NCBI RefSeq assembly: GCF_002027555.1
Contig: NZ_MXAP01000023.1
Location: 1-36,095 of the forward strand
Reading direction: 5' to 3'
DNA length: 36,095 nucleotides
Origin: Moraxella equi
Lineage (GTDB): Bacteria > Pseudomonadota > Gammaproteobacteria > Pseudomonadales > Moraxellaceae
In this document: piece by piece, positions 18,065 through 28,486 of the stretch
Position numbering within the stretch: the first letter of the stretch is position 1
How the letters are laid out: each line of letters opens with the position of its first letter
Program-made: the position numbers and the translations under genes
Notes under the pieces: generated by a model
The model's database searches: none
What the model saw: the letters and a program-made list of their open reading frames with translations, nothing else
Told to the model about the DNA's origin: nothing

Positions 18065-19744
18065 ATGACAAGCCAATCCTTTAAATTTTCCAAAAAATCC
18101 CTAGCCCTTGCCCTGCCTGTGTGCTTACCGCTGTTTTTTGGGGCGTGCAGTCAGCCCCAAAACCAAGCTCAAACAGGCGACACTGCCGACAAGACGAGCG
18201 AGACCAAGGCGGACACCACCACCCCAAAATCCGACCGTGATATGCTGGTTATCAATAACGGTGCCGAAGTCGGTTCGCTTGACCCGCACAAAACAGGGGG
18301 CGTGCCTGAGTCTGGACTTGCTCGTCAGCAGTTTGTGGGGCTAGTTAGTACAGATGCTGATGGCAATCTTGAACCTGCCATTGCCGAAAGCTGGGAGAGT
18401 GCCGACAACAAGGTGTGGACGTTCAAGTTGCGTGATGCCAAATGGTCAAATGGCGAGCCGATTACCGCCCATGACTTTGTGTTTAGTTTTCAGCGTATGG
18501 TTGACCCAAAGACGGCTGCCAACTTTGCCAACTATGTGGCGGATGCTAAGTTTTTGAATGCAAACGACATCATCGAAGGCAAAAAAGCCCCCACCGAGCT
18601 TGGCGTGAAAGCCATTGATGATAAGACCGTTGAGATTACCCTATCCGAGCCTGTGGCGTTTTTGCCTGACATGCTCACCTACACCGCCATGCGACCTGTT
18701 CCCAAAAATGTGGTAGAGAAATTGGGCGATGACTGGTCAAAAATCGAAAACATCGTGGTAAACGGTCCATATATCATCAAAGAGCGTGTCATGGGTGAAA
18801 AAATCTTCCTTGCCAAAAACCCCCATTATTATGATGCCGACAAAGTCGCTATCCCAAACCTTGTGCTACTGCCGATTGATTCTGGGCAGACGGACTACAC
18901 TCGTTATCAGGCAGGCGAGATTGATGTGACTTATACCGACATTCCAAGCGACATTCTTGCTAAAGCTGACAAAAATGAAGTCAAAACATCGCCATCGTTT
19001 TGCTCATATTATTATGAAATGAACGTCAAGAAACCGCCCTTTGATGACGTGCGTGTTCGCCGTGCGATGACCTTGGCTTTAGATAGAGAGCTGATTGCCG
19101 AAAAAGTGGCGGCTCGTGGCGAGACCCCTGCCTATCAGATGACCCCAAAAGTTACCGCCAATAACCCCAACTACACCCCAGATTGGCAAAAACTTGACAA
19201 AACCGCTCGCATTGCCGAAGCCAAAAAACTGCTGGCAGAAGCAGGCTACAACGAGCAAAACCCGTTGAAGTTTGAGCTACTCTACAACACCAGCGAAAAC
19301 CACAAAAAAGTGGCGGTGGCGGCTCAGTCCTTATGGCAAGAAGCCCTTGGCGACACCATCAAGATTGAGCTACACAACCAAGAGTGGAAATCCTACCTTG
19401 CCACTCGCCGTAACCACGAACACCAAATGGCTCGTGCGGCATGGTGTGGCGACTACAACGACCCTGCTACGTTCCTAAACGTCATGAAAACCAAAGGCTC
19501 GGGCAACTATGGGGCGTATTCTAGTGCCGAATATGACAACCTACTAAAAACCGCCTACACCGCCAACAGCCCCGAAGAGCGTGCCAAGGTGTATCATGAG
19601 CTTGAAGCGATTTTGGATAAAGATGTGCCAAATGTGTGGGTGTATTATCAAGTGAACGTGCGTGCGGTAAAGCCATATGTCAAAGGCTACTCAACCAAAG
19701 ACGCTCTTGGCAACTGGCAAGCCCGCCATTGGTCGTTTGAGTGA
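18065..19744 (+). CDS. Oligopeptide ABC transporter substrate-binding lipoprotein (OppA/MppA type)
   Basis: A 559-residue SBP family 5 protein: a lipoprotein signal with lipobox FGAC (Cys at about 28), a Gln/Thr-rich linker, then NNGAEVGSLDPHKTGG and the family signatures WTFKLRDAKWSNGEPITAHDF and FDDVRVRRAMTLALDRE. It should bind peptides in the periplasm. No oppBCDF genes follow; dapE is convergent. It must therefore use a permease encoded elsewhere. MppA-like uptake of cell-wall peptides is possible, but nothing here decides it. Confidence 0.92.
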   Translation: MTSQSFKFSKKSLALALPVCLPLFFGACSQPQNQAQTGDTADKTSETKADTTTPKSDRDMLVINNGAEVGSLDPHKTGGVPESGLARQQFVGLVSTDADGNLEPAIAESWESADNKVWTFKLRDAKWSNGEPITAHDFVFSFQRMVDPKTAANFANYVADAKFLNANDIIEGKKAPTELGVKAIDDKTVEITLSEPVAFLPDMLTYTAMRPVPKNVVEKLGDDWSKIENIVVNGPYIIKERVMGEKIFLAKNPHYYDADKVAIPNLVLLPIDSGQTDYTRYQAGEIDVTYTDIPSDILAKADKNEVKTSPSFCSYYYEMNVKKPPFDDVRVRRAMTLALDRELIAEKVAARGETPAYQMTPKVTANNPNYTPDWQKLDKTARIAEAKKLLAEAGYNEQNPLKFELLYNTSENHKKVAVAAQSLWQEALGDTIKIELHNQEWKSYLATRRNHEHQMARAAWCGDYNDPATFLNVMKTKGSGNYGAYSSAEYDNLLKTAYTANSPEERAKVYHELEAILDKDVPNVWVYYQVNVRAVKPYVKGYSTKDALGNWQARHWSFE

Positions 19745-19777
19745 TGTGGGTTTTTAAATTGGGAAAATTAGTACAAC

Positions 19778-19804
19778 AAAAAGGGCGAATCACTCGCCCT
19801 TTTT
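19778..19804. terminator. Bidirectional terminator between the OppA-type gene and dapE
   Basis: A perfect 11-base stem (AAAAAGGGCGA/TCGCCCTTTTT) with loop ATCAC between convergent genes. Confidence 0.93.
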
Positions 19805-19815
19805 ATATGGGTTTC

Positions 19816-20994
19816 TTACGCAATCAGCCTTTCCAAAATCTGCCCATAAATTTGGGTCAATTTCTCCAAATCATCAACACTAACCCTTTCATCTATCTGA
19901 TGAATGGTGTCATTTAGTACGCCAAGCTCAACCACTTGGGCGTTCATAATCGGAGCGATAAACCGCCCATCCGATGTCCCGCCCGAGGTGGACAGCTTAC
20001 TGTCCGTGCCTGTAACGTCCTTGATGGCGGACACCACCGCATCCACAAACTCGCCTTTTGGGGTCAAAAACGGCTCGCCTGATAAATTCCATTCAATCGT
20101 ATAATTTGCCTTTGAACTCCCAAAATGCTTATCCAAAATGGCGTGAGTTTTTGCCTGTAAGCTCTCGGCGGTGTTCTCGGTGCAAAAGCGAAAGTTAAAC
20201 AGCACCTCCACGCTATTGGGTATGACGTTGGTCGCCCCTGTACCGCCGTTTATGTTGGAGATTTGCATACTGGTGGCAGGAAAATAGTCGTTGCCATTGT
20301 CCCACTCGCATGCCACAAGCTCGGCAAGGGCGGGGGCAAGCTCGTGCATGGGATTGACCGCCAGATGTGGATAGGCGATGTGTCCTTGTTTGCCCGTTAC
20401 GGTCAGGCGTGCGTTTAGTGAGCCACGTCTGCCGTTTTTGATGACATCGCCAAGTGTTGCCGTGCTAGACGGCTCGCCCACCAGACAAAAATCCATACGC
20501 TCACCCCGTTTGGCAAGCTCCAATACCACCTTGTGCGTGCCGTTAATCGCCACGCCTTCTTCGTCTGCGGTGATAAGTAGCGAAATATCGCCCTTGTGGT
20601 CGGGGCAGGTCCTCACAAACTCATCGCACGCCACACAAAAGCAGGCAATGGCGGTTTTCATATCAGACGCCCCACGCCCCCACAGATAGCCGTCAGCGAC
20701 AGTTGCCGAAAAAGGCGGATACATCCATAGGCTCTCATCGCCCACAGGCACGACATCGGTATGCCCTGCAAAGCATAGGTGGGGGGCGGTGGGGTCGCTT
20801 CCTTTTTTCTTGGCGTATAGGTTTCTGATTTGGGCGTTTTTGCCGTTGTCATTTGGGTCGCCAAAATACAAAAATTCACAGTCAAAGCCCAATTTCCCTA
20901 AAAACTCTGCCAAGATATTTTGGCAGTCAAAATCATGGGGGGTAATGGACGGCTCTTTTAAAAGGGCGGTAGAAAGGAATAAGGTGGGGGTCAT
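19816..20994 (-). CDS. dapE: Succinyl-diaminopimelate desuccinylase
   Basis: Hydrolyses N-succinyl-LL-diaminopimelate in lysine and cell-wall synthesis; a dinuclear zinc enzyme. The 392-residue product shows the M20 peptidase metal ligands: His in FAGHTDVVP, Asp in GRGASDMK, Glu-Glu in ADEEG (general base and ligand), Glu in LVGEPSS and a C-terminal His in [16 protein letters not shown] precedes ATG 20994. Directly upstream is a decayed insertion-sequence end, so its promoter lies within or beside that remnant. Confidence 0.96.
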   Translation of the reverse strand: MTPTLFLSTALLKEPSITPHDFDCQNILAEFLGKLGFDCEFLYFGDPNDNGKNAQIRNLYAKKKGSDPTAPHLCFAGHTDVVPVGDESLWMYPPFSATVADGYLWGRGASDMKTAIACFCVACDEFVRTCPDHKGDISLLITADEEGVAINGTHKVVLELAKRGERMDFCLVGEPSSTATLGDVIKNGRRGSLNARLTVTGKQGHIAYPHLAVNPMHELAPALAELVACEWDNGNDYFPATSMQISNINGGTGATNVIPNSVEVLFNFRFCTENTAESLQAKTHAILDKHFGSSKANYTIEWNLSGEPFLTPKGEFVDAVVSAIKDVTGTDSKLSTSGGTSDGRFIAPIMNAQVVELGVLNDTIHQIDERVSVDDLEKLTQIYGQILERLIA

Positions 20995-21046
20995 GGGAGT
21001 TCCTTAAAGTACTCAACTTTAATTTTGGGACTGTGGTAGATAAATC

Positions 21047-21249
21047 TTAAACCTCACACCATTTTCTCAATACTTCAAGCTGATGAGATGGTAAACCATA
21101 ATTAAAACGAAACTCACACTCTTTCATAAAGAGATGAAAGTATTTCTTGTTAATTCCGTTGTATTTTTTAAGTATTCGTTTGGCTTGCGACCAGAAATTT
21201 TCAATGCCGTTGATGTGGTTGTGGTCTTTTACAAACTCTTTTGAGTGAT
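21047..21249 (-). pseudogene. 3' fragment of an IS1595-family (IS1016-like) transposase
   Basis: About 67 residues of the transposase C-terminus remain: NHSKEFVKDHNHINGIENFW, then an Ala-Lys-rich helix and KECEFRFNYGLP. The HINGIENFW segment carries the last acidic residue of the DDE/DDN-E-type active site and is characteristic of the family. The N-terminal part is missing: at 21250 the frame runs into a small inverted-repeat element. A likely IS terminus with GGGACTG lies near 21028. It forms the left edge of the microcin-like island. Confidence 0.8.
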
Positions 21250-21457
21250 TAGGGCGTGCCTGCCTTTTGTATTTGCAATGAAAAATAGGGGAAATCGCAC
21301 GTTTTTCAAGGAAAAAGCAAAGTTTGATAGTCGTTCTATCAAACGAGCTTTTGACGATAAAAAACAAGATTTAGCCATTTTTCATGCAAAAACGATTAGT
21401 TTATTTATAAAATATTTCTATATTGTAAATAGTGTTATAAAGGGCAGGCACGCCCTA
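21250..21457. mobile_element. MITE-like element, copy 1 (208 bases, 15-base terminal inverted repeats)
   Basis: Both ends read TAGGGCGTGCCTGCC inward (21250-21264 and 21443-21457), a perfect 15-base inverted repeat starting with TA. The interior has a perfect hairpin, GTTTGATAG-TCGTT-CTATCAAAC (21322-21344), and no credible gene. TTGCAATGAAAAA and CCATTTTTCATGCAAAAA inside also occur in the element at 25767-25955. It sits exactly between the broken IS1595-type transposase and the end of the exporter gene. Confidence 0.75.
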
Positions 21458-22531
21458 GTATATCACATTGTGTAATCTTAAAACAGTATTTAAAACCATA
21501 TCATACTTAGCCCTAATACAAGATGGAATATTGGCGTGTATTTTTGAATTGGTGGCTGTAACTAAATATCTGATGGAGAAAATATTTGCACATATGCCTA
21601 ATACAAATAGAACCAACCCTAAATATCCTCGTATTTGTAGAGAAATAATACAAAAAAGCAATCCTAAGAAAAATATTGATAAAATATAAAAATCAGAAAA
21701 CACGTTATATTTTTCTAGAATTTTTCCAGAAAAAGACTGTACTAACATCATTAAAAATAAAACCAAACCTAATATAGATTCATTACTCTTAACCATATCA
21801 AAGATATCAATGATAATCTGCCAATATTGAATAATTATCTGAAAATAGAGACTAAATATTAAAAAAAGAAATATACTTTTTTTATAAAATTCAAATTTTT
21901 CAAAAATTAAGGCAAAAGATTTTTTATCAAAAATCTTTGATGAAGGGTTATTCTCAATTGCTGTTTTGCAATTAGGCAAATAAAACGTACCTAACATAAA
22001 AACTATAAACATCATGATTGAAGTTAGTAAAAATAAATCACTCTTCAAGATCTGGTACAACACGCCACCAATCAAAGATGCAATCGACATGAATAAGAAT
22101 TCAAGATAGGACTTTTTTCCAAAAATCTTCTTAGTATCATTATCATCAAATTGGCTATTATAAGTATCTACAAGGTATCCATGATTATTATTTTGAAAGA
22201 CACATAACGACAACGCATTAAATAATTCTGCCAAAAAAAACAATTCAAAACTATTACCATTGCTATTGCCCGCCATATAGCTTAATAAGAGCCAAATAAA
22301 AGAAAAGAATACAGCCAACACATAAAGGTACTTTCTATCCATTCTGTCGGATATTAGACCTACAATAAACCCCAAGGCTAATATAATCAAGGCTTGAAAA
22401 CTCTTTATTATACCAACTTGATACAAGCTCAAACCACTGATGATCATATAGATAGTTGAAGATGCACCGATGAGCATTCTGGTCGAAGATACGGATACTT
22501 CGCTTAAAATTAATCTTTTGTATTTATACAT
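21455..22531 (-). CDS. mccC: MFS exporter of the microcin C-like locus, MccC-like, C-terminally truncated
   Basis: A major facilitator protein of 358 residues with about ten hydrophobic membrane segments and the cytoplasmic loop 2-3 motif LISDRMDRKYLY. In the E. coli locus MccC exports the processed microcin and gives some self-protection. ATG 22531 overlaps the mccB stop codon by eight bases, so translation is coupled. The usual family length is about 400 residues with 12 segments. Here the protein stops after segment 10 with LRLHNVIY, and its TAG stop is the first three bases of the MITE end. The missing 3' part is not on the other side. It may be non-functional. Confidence 0.8.
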   Translation of the reverse strand: MYKYKRLILSEVSVSSTRMLIGASSTIYMIISGLSLYQVGIIKSFQALIILALGFIVGLISDRMDRKYLYVLAVFFSFIWLLLSYMAGNSNGNSFELFFLAELFNALSLCVFQNNNHGYLVDTYNSQFDDNDTKKIFGKKSYLEFLFMSIASLIGGVLYQILKSDLFLLTSIMMFIVFMLGTFYLPNCKTAIENNPSSKIFDKKSFALIFEKFEFYKKSIFLFLIFSLYFQIIIQYWQIIIDIFDMVKSNESILGLVLFLMMLVQSFSGKILEKYNVFSDFYILSIFFLGLLFCIISLQIRGYLGLVLFVLGICANIFSIRYLVTATNSKIHANIPSCIRAKYDMVLNTVLRLHNVIY

Positions 22532-23554
22532 GATATTCACCGCCACAATAAATACAGTTAGGGGATTTCTCTATTTTTATTTTTTCTAATAAAAAAGTTT
22601 TATTATGTATGCCAATAATATTATTAATACTTAGCATACCATCATAATCTTTAGCGAAGAATTTAATGATTTCTGATGAAATCATTGCTCCTGCAAAAAA
22701 ATTATTTACTATGGTTGATGGAGCCTTATAGGCATTATTAATCCTAATAACTTTTTCATCATAATTGGTTCTTTCCAAATAAATATCCTTATTACAATAC
22801 AAGCAAGATGTGAGTTCTGGAATATAAAATGGTCCAATTGTAGAAATATCATTAATATATCCCACCCCAACCATTGGTATTTTTTTATGACAACAATACT
22901 CATTCATCAAAGATAGGCAATAGTCATCATCTGCCGAACTAATTATCAAGTCAATATTTTCAATGCTTTCTAAAATTTCTTGTGAAATTTTGTGAGATAT
23001 AATATTTATGATTAGATTTTTATTTATGTTTTCCAATTCTCTTTTTATTATATCGACTTTTTTGCAACCAATATCGCATTCTCTAAAAAAAACTGCCTAT
23101 TTAGATTGGTTTTTTCTATTATATCATCATCAACCAAAGTTATTTTTTGAACCCCAAGGCTTGCAGTTAGATAAGATATAATATTGCCAATGCCCCCAGC
23201 ACCCACACATACTATATGCGATCTAGATATTGCTTTTTGCACTAAATCACTATCATAACCTAAGGTTTCATAATAAAGATGGTTCCTGCTATATCTATCA
23301 CTAAAATCAATTTTTTTAGGTAAAATATATCTGTTGTTTAGTAGGTACTGTAAACAATATTCATCAATTTCATTGGCTTTCATGAAGTTTATGATATCGA
23401 TTTCTTTTTTGCCATCTAGACAAAAATCACACAAATCAACCAACTTATCAAAAAACTTAATGTCAGCAGTTAATTCCTGTTTACTACCAGATGATATAAC
23501 ATAATTTTTATCATCTAATATTCCAAAGCTAATTTGTTTTGATGTATAGTACAT
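22524..23554 (-). pseudogene. mccB: MccB-like ThiF/E1 adenylyltransferase, one -1 frameshift
   Basis: MccB adenylates the C-terminal Asn of the MccA heptapeptide and forms the N-P bond. ATG 23554 (AAAGGA site) gives 168 residues with an N-terminal peptide-clamp-like domain, RYSRNHLYYETLGYDSDLVQ, the nucleotide loop GAGGIGN (about 118-124) and LVDDDIIEKTNLNRQ, all closely like E. coli MccB, then stops at 23048. The rest continues in the -1 frame to 22524 with the zinc Cys pairs CLYC and CIYC. The joined length is 343 residues (E. coli: 350). Restoring one base at about 23076 gives ENDDIG, matching SEDDVG of E. coli. A slippery A AAA AAG lies just after. Confidence 0.85.
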
Positions 23555-23577
23555 GAATTATTCCTTTAAAATTAATA

Positions 23578-23631
23578 AAGCTTACCACCCATTTTTAAAA
23601 TTTTAAAAATAGTAAAGTAAGTGGTAAGCTT
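23578..23631 (-). terminator. Terminator-like hairpin between the heptapeptide gene and mccB
   Basis: A perfect 11-base outer stem (AAGCTTACCAC/GTGGTAAGCTT) encloses a 20-base perfect palindrome (23591-23610). On the coding strand it is followed by TTTATTAATTTTA. It begins 33 bases after the heptapeptide stop. In the E. coli microcin C operon a partial terminator at this place keeps mccA RNA abundant relative to mccB; the same role is inferred here. Confidence 0.7.
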
Positions 23632-23664
23632 CTTAACTACACAAACTGGTGTTTGTCTATTAAT

Positions 23665-23688
23665 TTAGTTGTGTGAACGGCCTAGCAT
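23665..23688 (-). CDS. mccA: Seven-codon gene for a microcin C-like precursor peptide, MLGRSHN
   Basis: The minus strand reads ATG CTA GGC CGT TCA CAC AAC TAA. It has exactly the length of E. coli MccA (MRTGNAN) and the required C-terminal Asn, the residue that MccB modifies. A near-ideal ribosome site, AAGGAGG, sits five bases before the ATG, and a perfect-consensus promoter lies upstream. The mccB-like and mccC-like genes follow in the same direction, as in known loci. A small hairpin, ACAAAC-ACCA-GTTTGT on the coding strand (23641-23656), lies just after the stop. The mature product would be a peptidyl-nucleotide whose processed form targets aspartyl-tRNA synthetase; that part is inference from the family. 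Confidence 0.88.
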   Translation of the reverse strand: MLGRSHN

Positions 23689-23729
23689 GGCTACCTCCTT
23701 ATTAATTCTTTGGTTAATTTAGAAAATTC

Positions 23730-23758
23730 ATTATAACGAGCGGTTAGCATGATGTCAA
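23730..23758 (-). promoter_or_regulatory. Perfect-consensus sigma70 promoter of the microcin-like operon
   Basis: On the minus strand TTGACA (23758-23753), a 17-base spacer, and TATAAT (23735-23730). Both boxes and the spacing are exact consensus. Transcription should start near 23723, giving a leader of about 35 bases before the heptapeptide ATG. Confidence 0.9.
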
Positions 23759-23795
23759 TAATTTTAGAAAACTTTCTAGCAGTCCAAAAAGTATG

Positions 23796-24147
23796 CTACA
23801 CCCACCCATGGTTGATATAATGAAACACCAAGTCAAATGCTTTAAGATGATTGCTTAGGTTTTTAGAGAAACAACACGTTTTTTCTAAATGCTCGCCTAG
23901 CAAAGGTTCTAAGCCTTGTGTTATTACCTTCAATACCGACGGTAAGGCGTTTGCCCACTTGTTTGATAGAGTGCTTAAAAGCAACAAGAAAGCCATCCCA
24001 ATCATCACAAGCAATTTTGTTAAAACTTATACCTAAACTCATCAATTTTGACCTTAACTGTTTGGCAGTAGCAAGGTTTCGTCTGCCCCATACATAGGCA
24101 ACAATCTCACCTGTGTGTCCGTCATAAATATAAGCAAATCCTAATTA
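23796..24147 (-). pseudogene. 3' part of an IS1-family transposase, frameshifted
   Basis: Reading left from about 24147 gives AYIYDGHTGEIVAYVWGRRN, then LMSLGISFNKIACDDWDGF, then RLTVGIEGNNTRLRTFARR. These match the catalytic core of the IS1 InsAB' transposase, with Asp in YDGHTG, Asp in CDDW and Glu in GIEGNN. An extra A in the A run near 23880 shifts the frame, and the C-terminus (CCFSKNLSNHLKAFDLVF...INHGWV) follows in the next frame to 23796. The 5' half is missing. The probable IS end, GTAGCATACTTTTTGGACT, lies next to the microcin promoter region. Confidence 0.8.
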
Positions 24148-24161
24148 AAGGATGCTTCATT

Positions 24162-24195
24162 ATAGGCTTTTAAATTTCATAGGCTTTTAAATTTC
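24162..24195. repeat. Perfect 17-base tandem duplication
   Basis: ATAGGCTTTTAAATTTC occurs twice in a row, at 24162-24178 and 24179-24195, beyond the broken end of the IS1-type remnant. Confidence 0.85.
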
Positions 24196-24256
24196 CATTA
24201 CCTAATTTATGAATTAAAATTTGATGAGATTGATTGATAATTTTTTTAATCTGTCA

Positions 24257-24862
24257 TTATAGAACTCTGTTATCACGTCTTAACCACGTTGCAATAGAAA
24301 ACCGTGTTCGGTTGGTAATTTCCACTTGGTGTAACAGATTGCTATCAAACACCACAAGGCGGTTGAGTTGTGGTAAAAGCTGGATAGTTTCCCCTGTTTT
24401 ATCCACCACCGTTATTGCACCGCCATTGTCCGCTATCCAGTTGTCATTTAAATAAAACACCGCAGAGATGACCCGCTCATCTCGCCCTTTGGGGTTGTCC
24501 GAGTGCCATTTATAGCCAAAGCCTGATGGATAGCGTGCATAATGAGCTTCTGATGAGCGAATGCCTGTGTATAGTGTGGCGTTAAAATACCGCCCAAGCT
24601 CGTCAATCGCCCCAAGATATGCCAGCCCCACAGGGCAGGACTCATCAATCCAGCGAATGCTGTCGCCACGAATGGCACTCTCTCGCTCGCCGTGGGTCAG
24701 ATGAGCTTGCCTGTATTCTATAAATCCGCTCTCAGCTTGTAAGGCGGTCAAGTCGGTGGCATGAAAGACATCATCAAGCATCATGGTGCCTGTGGCGATA
24801 AAGTTGTCAAGCTTGGGGTCTATTAGGGCGTGCCAGTCGATGGCAAACGGTGCGGTTGTCAT
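24257..24862 (-). CDS. 2-oxoglutarate/Fe(II)-dependent oxygenase (prolyl 4-hydroxylase-like)
   Basis: A 201-residue P4Hc-type dioxygenase. The iron ligands are His120 and Asp122 in GYKWHSDNPKG and His178 in NLLHQVE. Arg187 in NRTRFSIATW fits the 2-oxoglutarate carboxylate contact. FYLND and a GGAITV turn complete the double-stranded helix core. The substrate is unknown; related small bacterial enzymes hydroxylate protein side chains. The AGGA site supports ATG 24862. It follows the pRiA4b-like gene by 34 bases in the same direction, so the two probably form an operon. It lies next to the microcin-like island, but its base composition is that of the core genome. Confidence 0.88.
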   Translation of the reverse strand: MTTAPFAIDWHALIDPKLDNFIATGTMMLDDVFHATDLTALQAESGFIEYRQAHLTHGERESAIRGDSIRWIDESCPVGLAYLGAIDELGRYFNATLYTGIRSSEAHYARYPSGFGYKWHSDNPKGRDERVISAVFYLNDNWIADNGGAITVVDKTGETIQLLPQLNRLVVFDSNLLHQVEITNRTRFSIATWLRRDNRVL

Positions 24863-24896
24863 GGTGTATTCCTATGCGAAATGCCAAATATCAAAA

Positions 24897-25634
24897 TCAG
24901 ATCCCAAGCATCTCCATCGCCCGCACAAGCTCGCTCTCGCCCTTGGCGGTCAGTTGCACTCTGTGCGTGAGACTTACGCAAGGCTTGATAAGCTCTCTTT
25001 TTAGCATCTCATCGGCAATGCCTGCTTCCACCAAATCGCCAAAGCGTGTGGGATTGGTCGGGTCGCCCACGATAAGCATCATGGCGGACAACAAGGACAG
25101 CTCAAAATCCAGCTCGGGGCTGATGTTATTTGGGTCAAAGGGTGTATCTGAAAACTCATCAGACTCATCGGCATATTGGGGCGGCATCTCGCCCACGGCT
25201 TTGATGACGGCAAAGTGATAGCCGTCAGCGTCATTGCTTTGGGTGATTTTTTCAATGCGAATGCGGTGCAGCCAATCATCACCAAAATCAAACCAATAAT
25301 AGATGTATTCTTTTTCGGCTAAATTTAGCTCATCTAGCGTGGTTGATGTGGGGTAGATTTTGTTTTCGCTGACAAATAAGTCATCATCCAACTGCCAACT
25401 GCCATTCAGTAGAACGTGTTCATGACAATCATTAAACAGCTTATTAAAGCTGTCCATTTTGCCCCGAGCGATAAAAAACTGCCACAGATGTTCGTCATGG
25501 CGTTCAAATAGGCGAAATATCTCTTGGTGCAATTCATCAAAGCGGATATTGCCCGACACTTCGACAATGCGGTGCAACTCATTAATGGGGTAATGCGGTT
25601 CTACTAAGGATATTTTTAGGCGGTAGGTGTTCAT
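24897..25634 (-). CDS. pRiA4b ORF-3-like protein
   Basis: A 245-residue protein whose first ~130 residues match the PRiA4_ORF3 domain: YRLKISLVEPHYPINELHRIVEV at the start (typical of 'x-W-R-R/I-x-V' openings), FDELHQEIFRLFERHDEHLWQFF, then an acidic region and YYWFDFGDDWLHRIRIE, the family's YxYDFGDxWxH signature. The C-terminal part ends in a winged-helix-like segment (LTHRVQLTAKGESELVRAM). The function is unknown. The AAGGA site precedes ATG 25634. It probably forms an operon with the oxygenase. Confidence 0.88.
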   Translation of the reverse strand: MNTYRLKISLVEPHYPINELHRIVEVSGNIRFDELHQEIFRLFERHDEHLWQFFIARGKMDSFNKLFNDCHEHVLLNGSWQLDDDLFVSENKIYPTSTTLDELNLAEKEYIYYWFDFGDDWLHRIRIEKITQSNDADGYHFAVIKAVGEMPPQYADESDEFSDTPFDPNNISPELDFELSLLSAMMLIVGDPTNPTRFGDLVEAGIADEMLKRELIKPCVSLTHRVQLTAKGESELVRAMEMLGI

Positions 25635-25688
25635 GATTTGTCCTTGGTATTTTGTTTGATAAATTTAGGTGTGTTATCATCAATTTAC

Positions 25689-25712
25689 AAAAAGGGCGAA
25701 TGTGATTCGCCC
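25689..25712 (-). terminator. Intrinsic terminator downstream of gyrB
   Basis: On the minus strand GGGCGAAT-CAC-ATTCGCCC is followed by TTTTTG. It lies 240 bases beyond the gyrB stop because a MITE-like element sits between. Confidence 0.75.
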
Positions 25713-25766
25713 CTACGGTTTTTGAAAATAAAAACCATCAAAACAAGCAAATTTCAAGCAGTCATC

Positions 25767-25952
25767 AGGGTGTGTTGAACCTTGATATTTTGCAATGAAA
25801 AACAATCCGACCACTTGACTTGATAAACTTTTAAGATTTTACTTAATTTTTAAAAAATTAAGTGGTCGGATAGCCATTTTTCATGCAAAAATTGATTGTG
25901 GTCTTTAAGTTTTTATCTATTCATAAAAAATGTTATCAATGTTTAACACGCC

Positions 25953-25955
<3 letters not shown>
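25767..25955. mobile_element. MITE-like element, copy 2, abutting the gyrB stop codon
   Basis: The ends form an imperfect inverted repeat of about 22 bases (AGGGTGTGTTGAACCTTGAT against AGGGCGTGTTAAACATTGAT). The interior shares TTGCAATGAAAAA and CCATTTTTCATGCAAAAA with the element at 21250-21457. It has its own 12-base hairpin arms, ATCCGACCACTT (25805-25816) and its complement (25860-25871). Its right end supplies the TAG that stops gyrB. Confidence 0.65.
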
Positions 25956-28430
<2,475 letters not shown>

Positions 28431-28486
28431 TTATTATAGCATTTTTGCCCAAAAAAGCACAGCTAAAAGGTTTGGCTTGGCGATGA

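Noticed and set aside
21245..21475. 76-codon plus-strand ORF in the MITE-like element
   Set aside because: It coincides with the inverted-repeat element, has no ribosome site or recognisable domain, and runs through both terminal repeats.
22532..22546. Longer start for the MFS exporter
   Set aside because: It needs an alternative start codon inside the mccB C-terminus. ATG 22531 gives a normal membrane-protein start and a coupled overlap.
22524..23036. Separate 170-residue gene for the second half of MccB
   Set aside because: It would need a TTG start inside a helix (ELENIN) that continues homology from upstream. It is the downstream part of a frameshifted gene.
24257..24862. The 2OG-Fe(II) oxygenase as a tailoring enzyme of the microcin locus
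   Set aside because: It is separated from the locus by an IS1-type remnant, has core-like composition, and pairs with the pRiA4b-like gene. The link is positional only.
25805..25871. Hairpin beyond gyrB as the gyrB terminator
   Set aside because: The arms belong to the MITE-like element and are not followed by a T run. The hairpin with TTTTT at 25689-25712 fits better.
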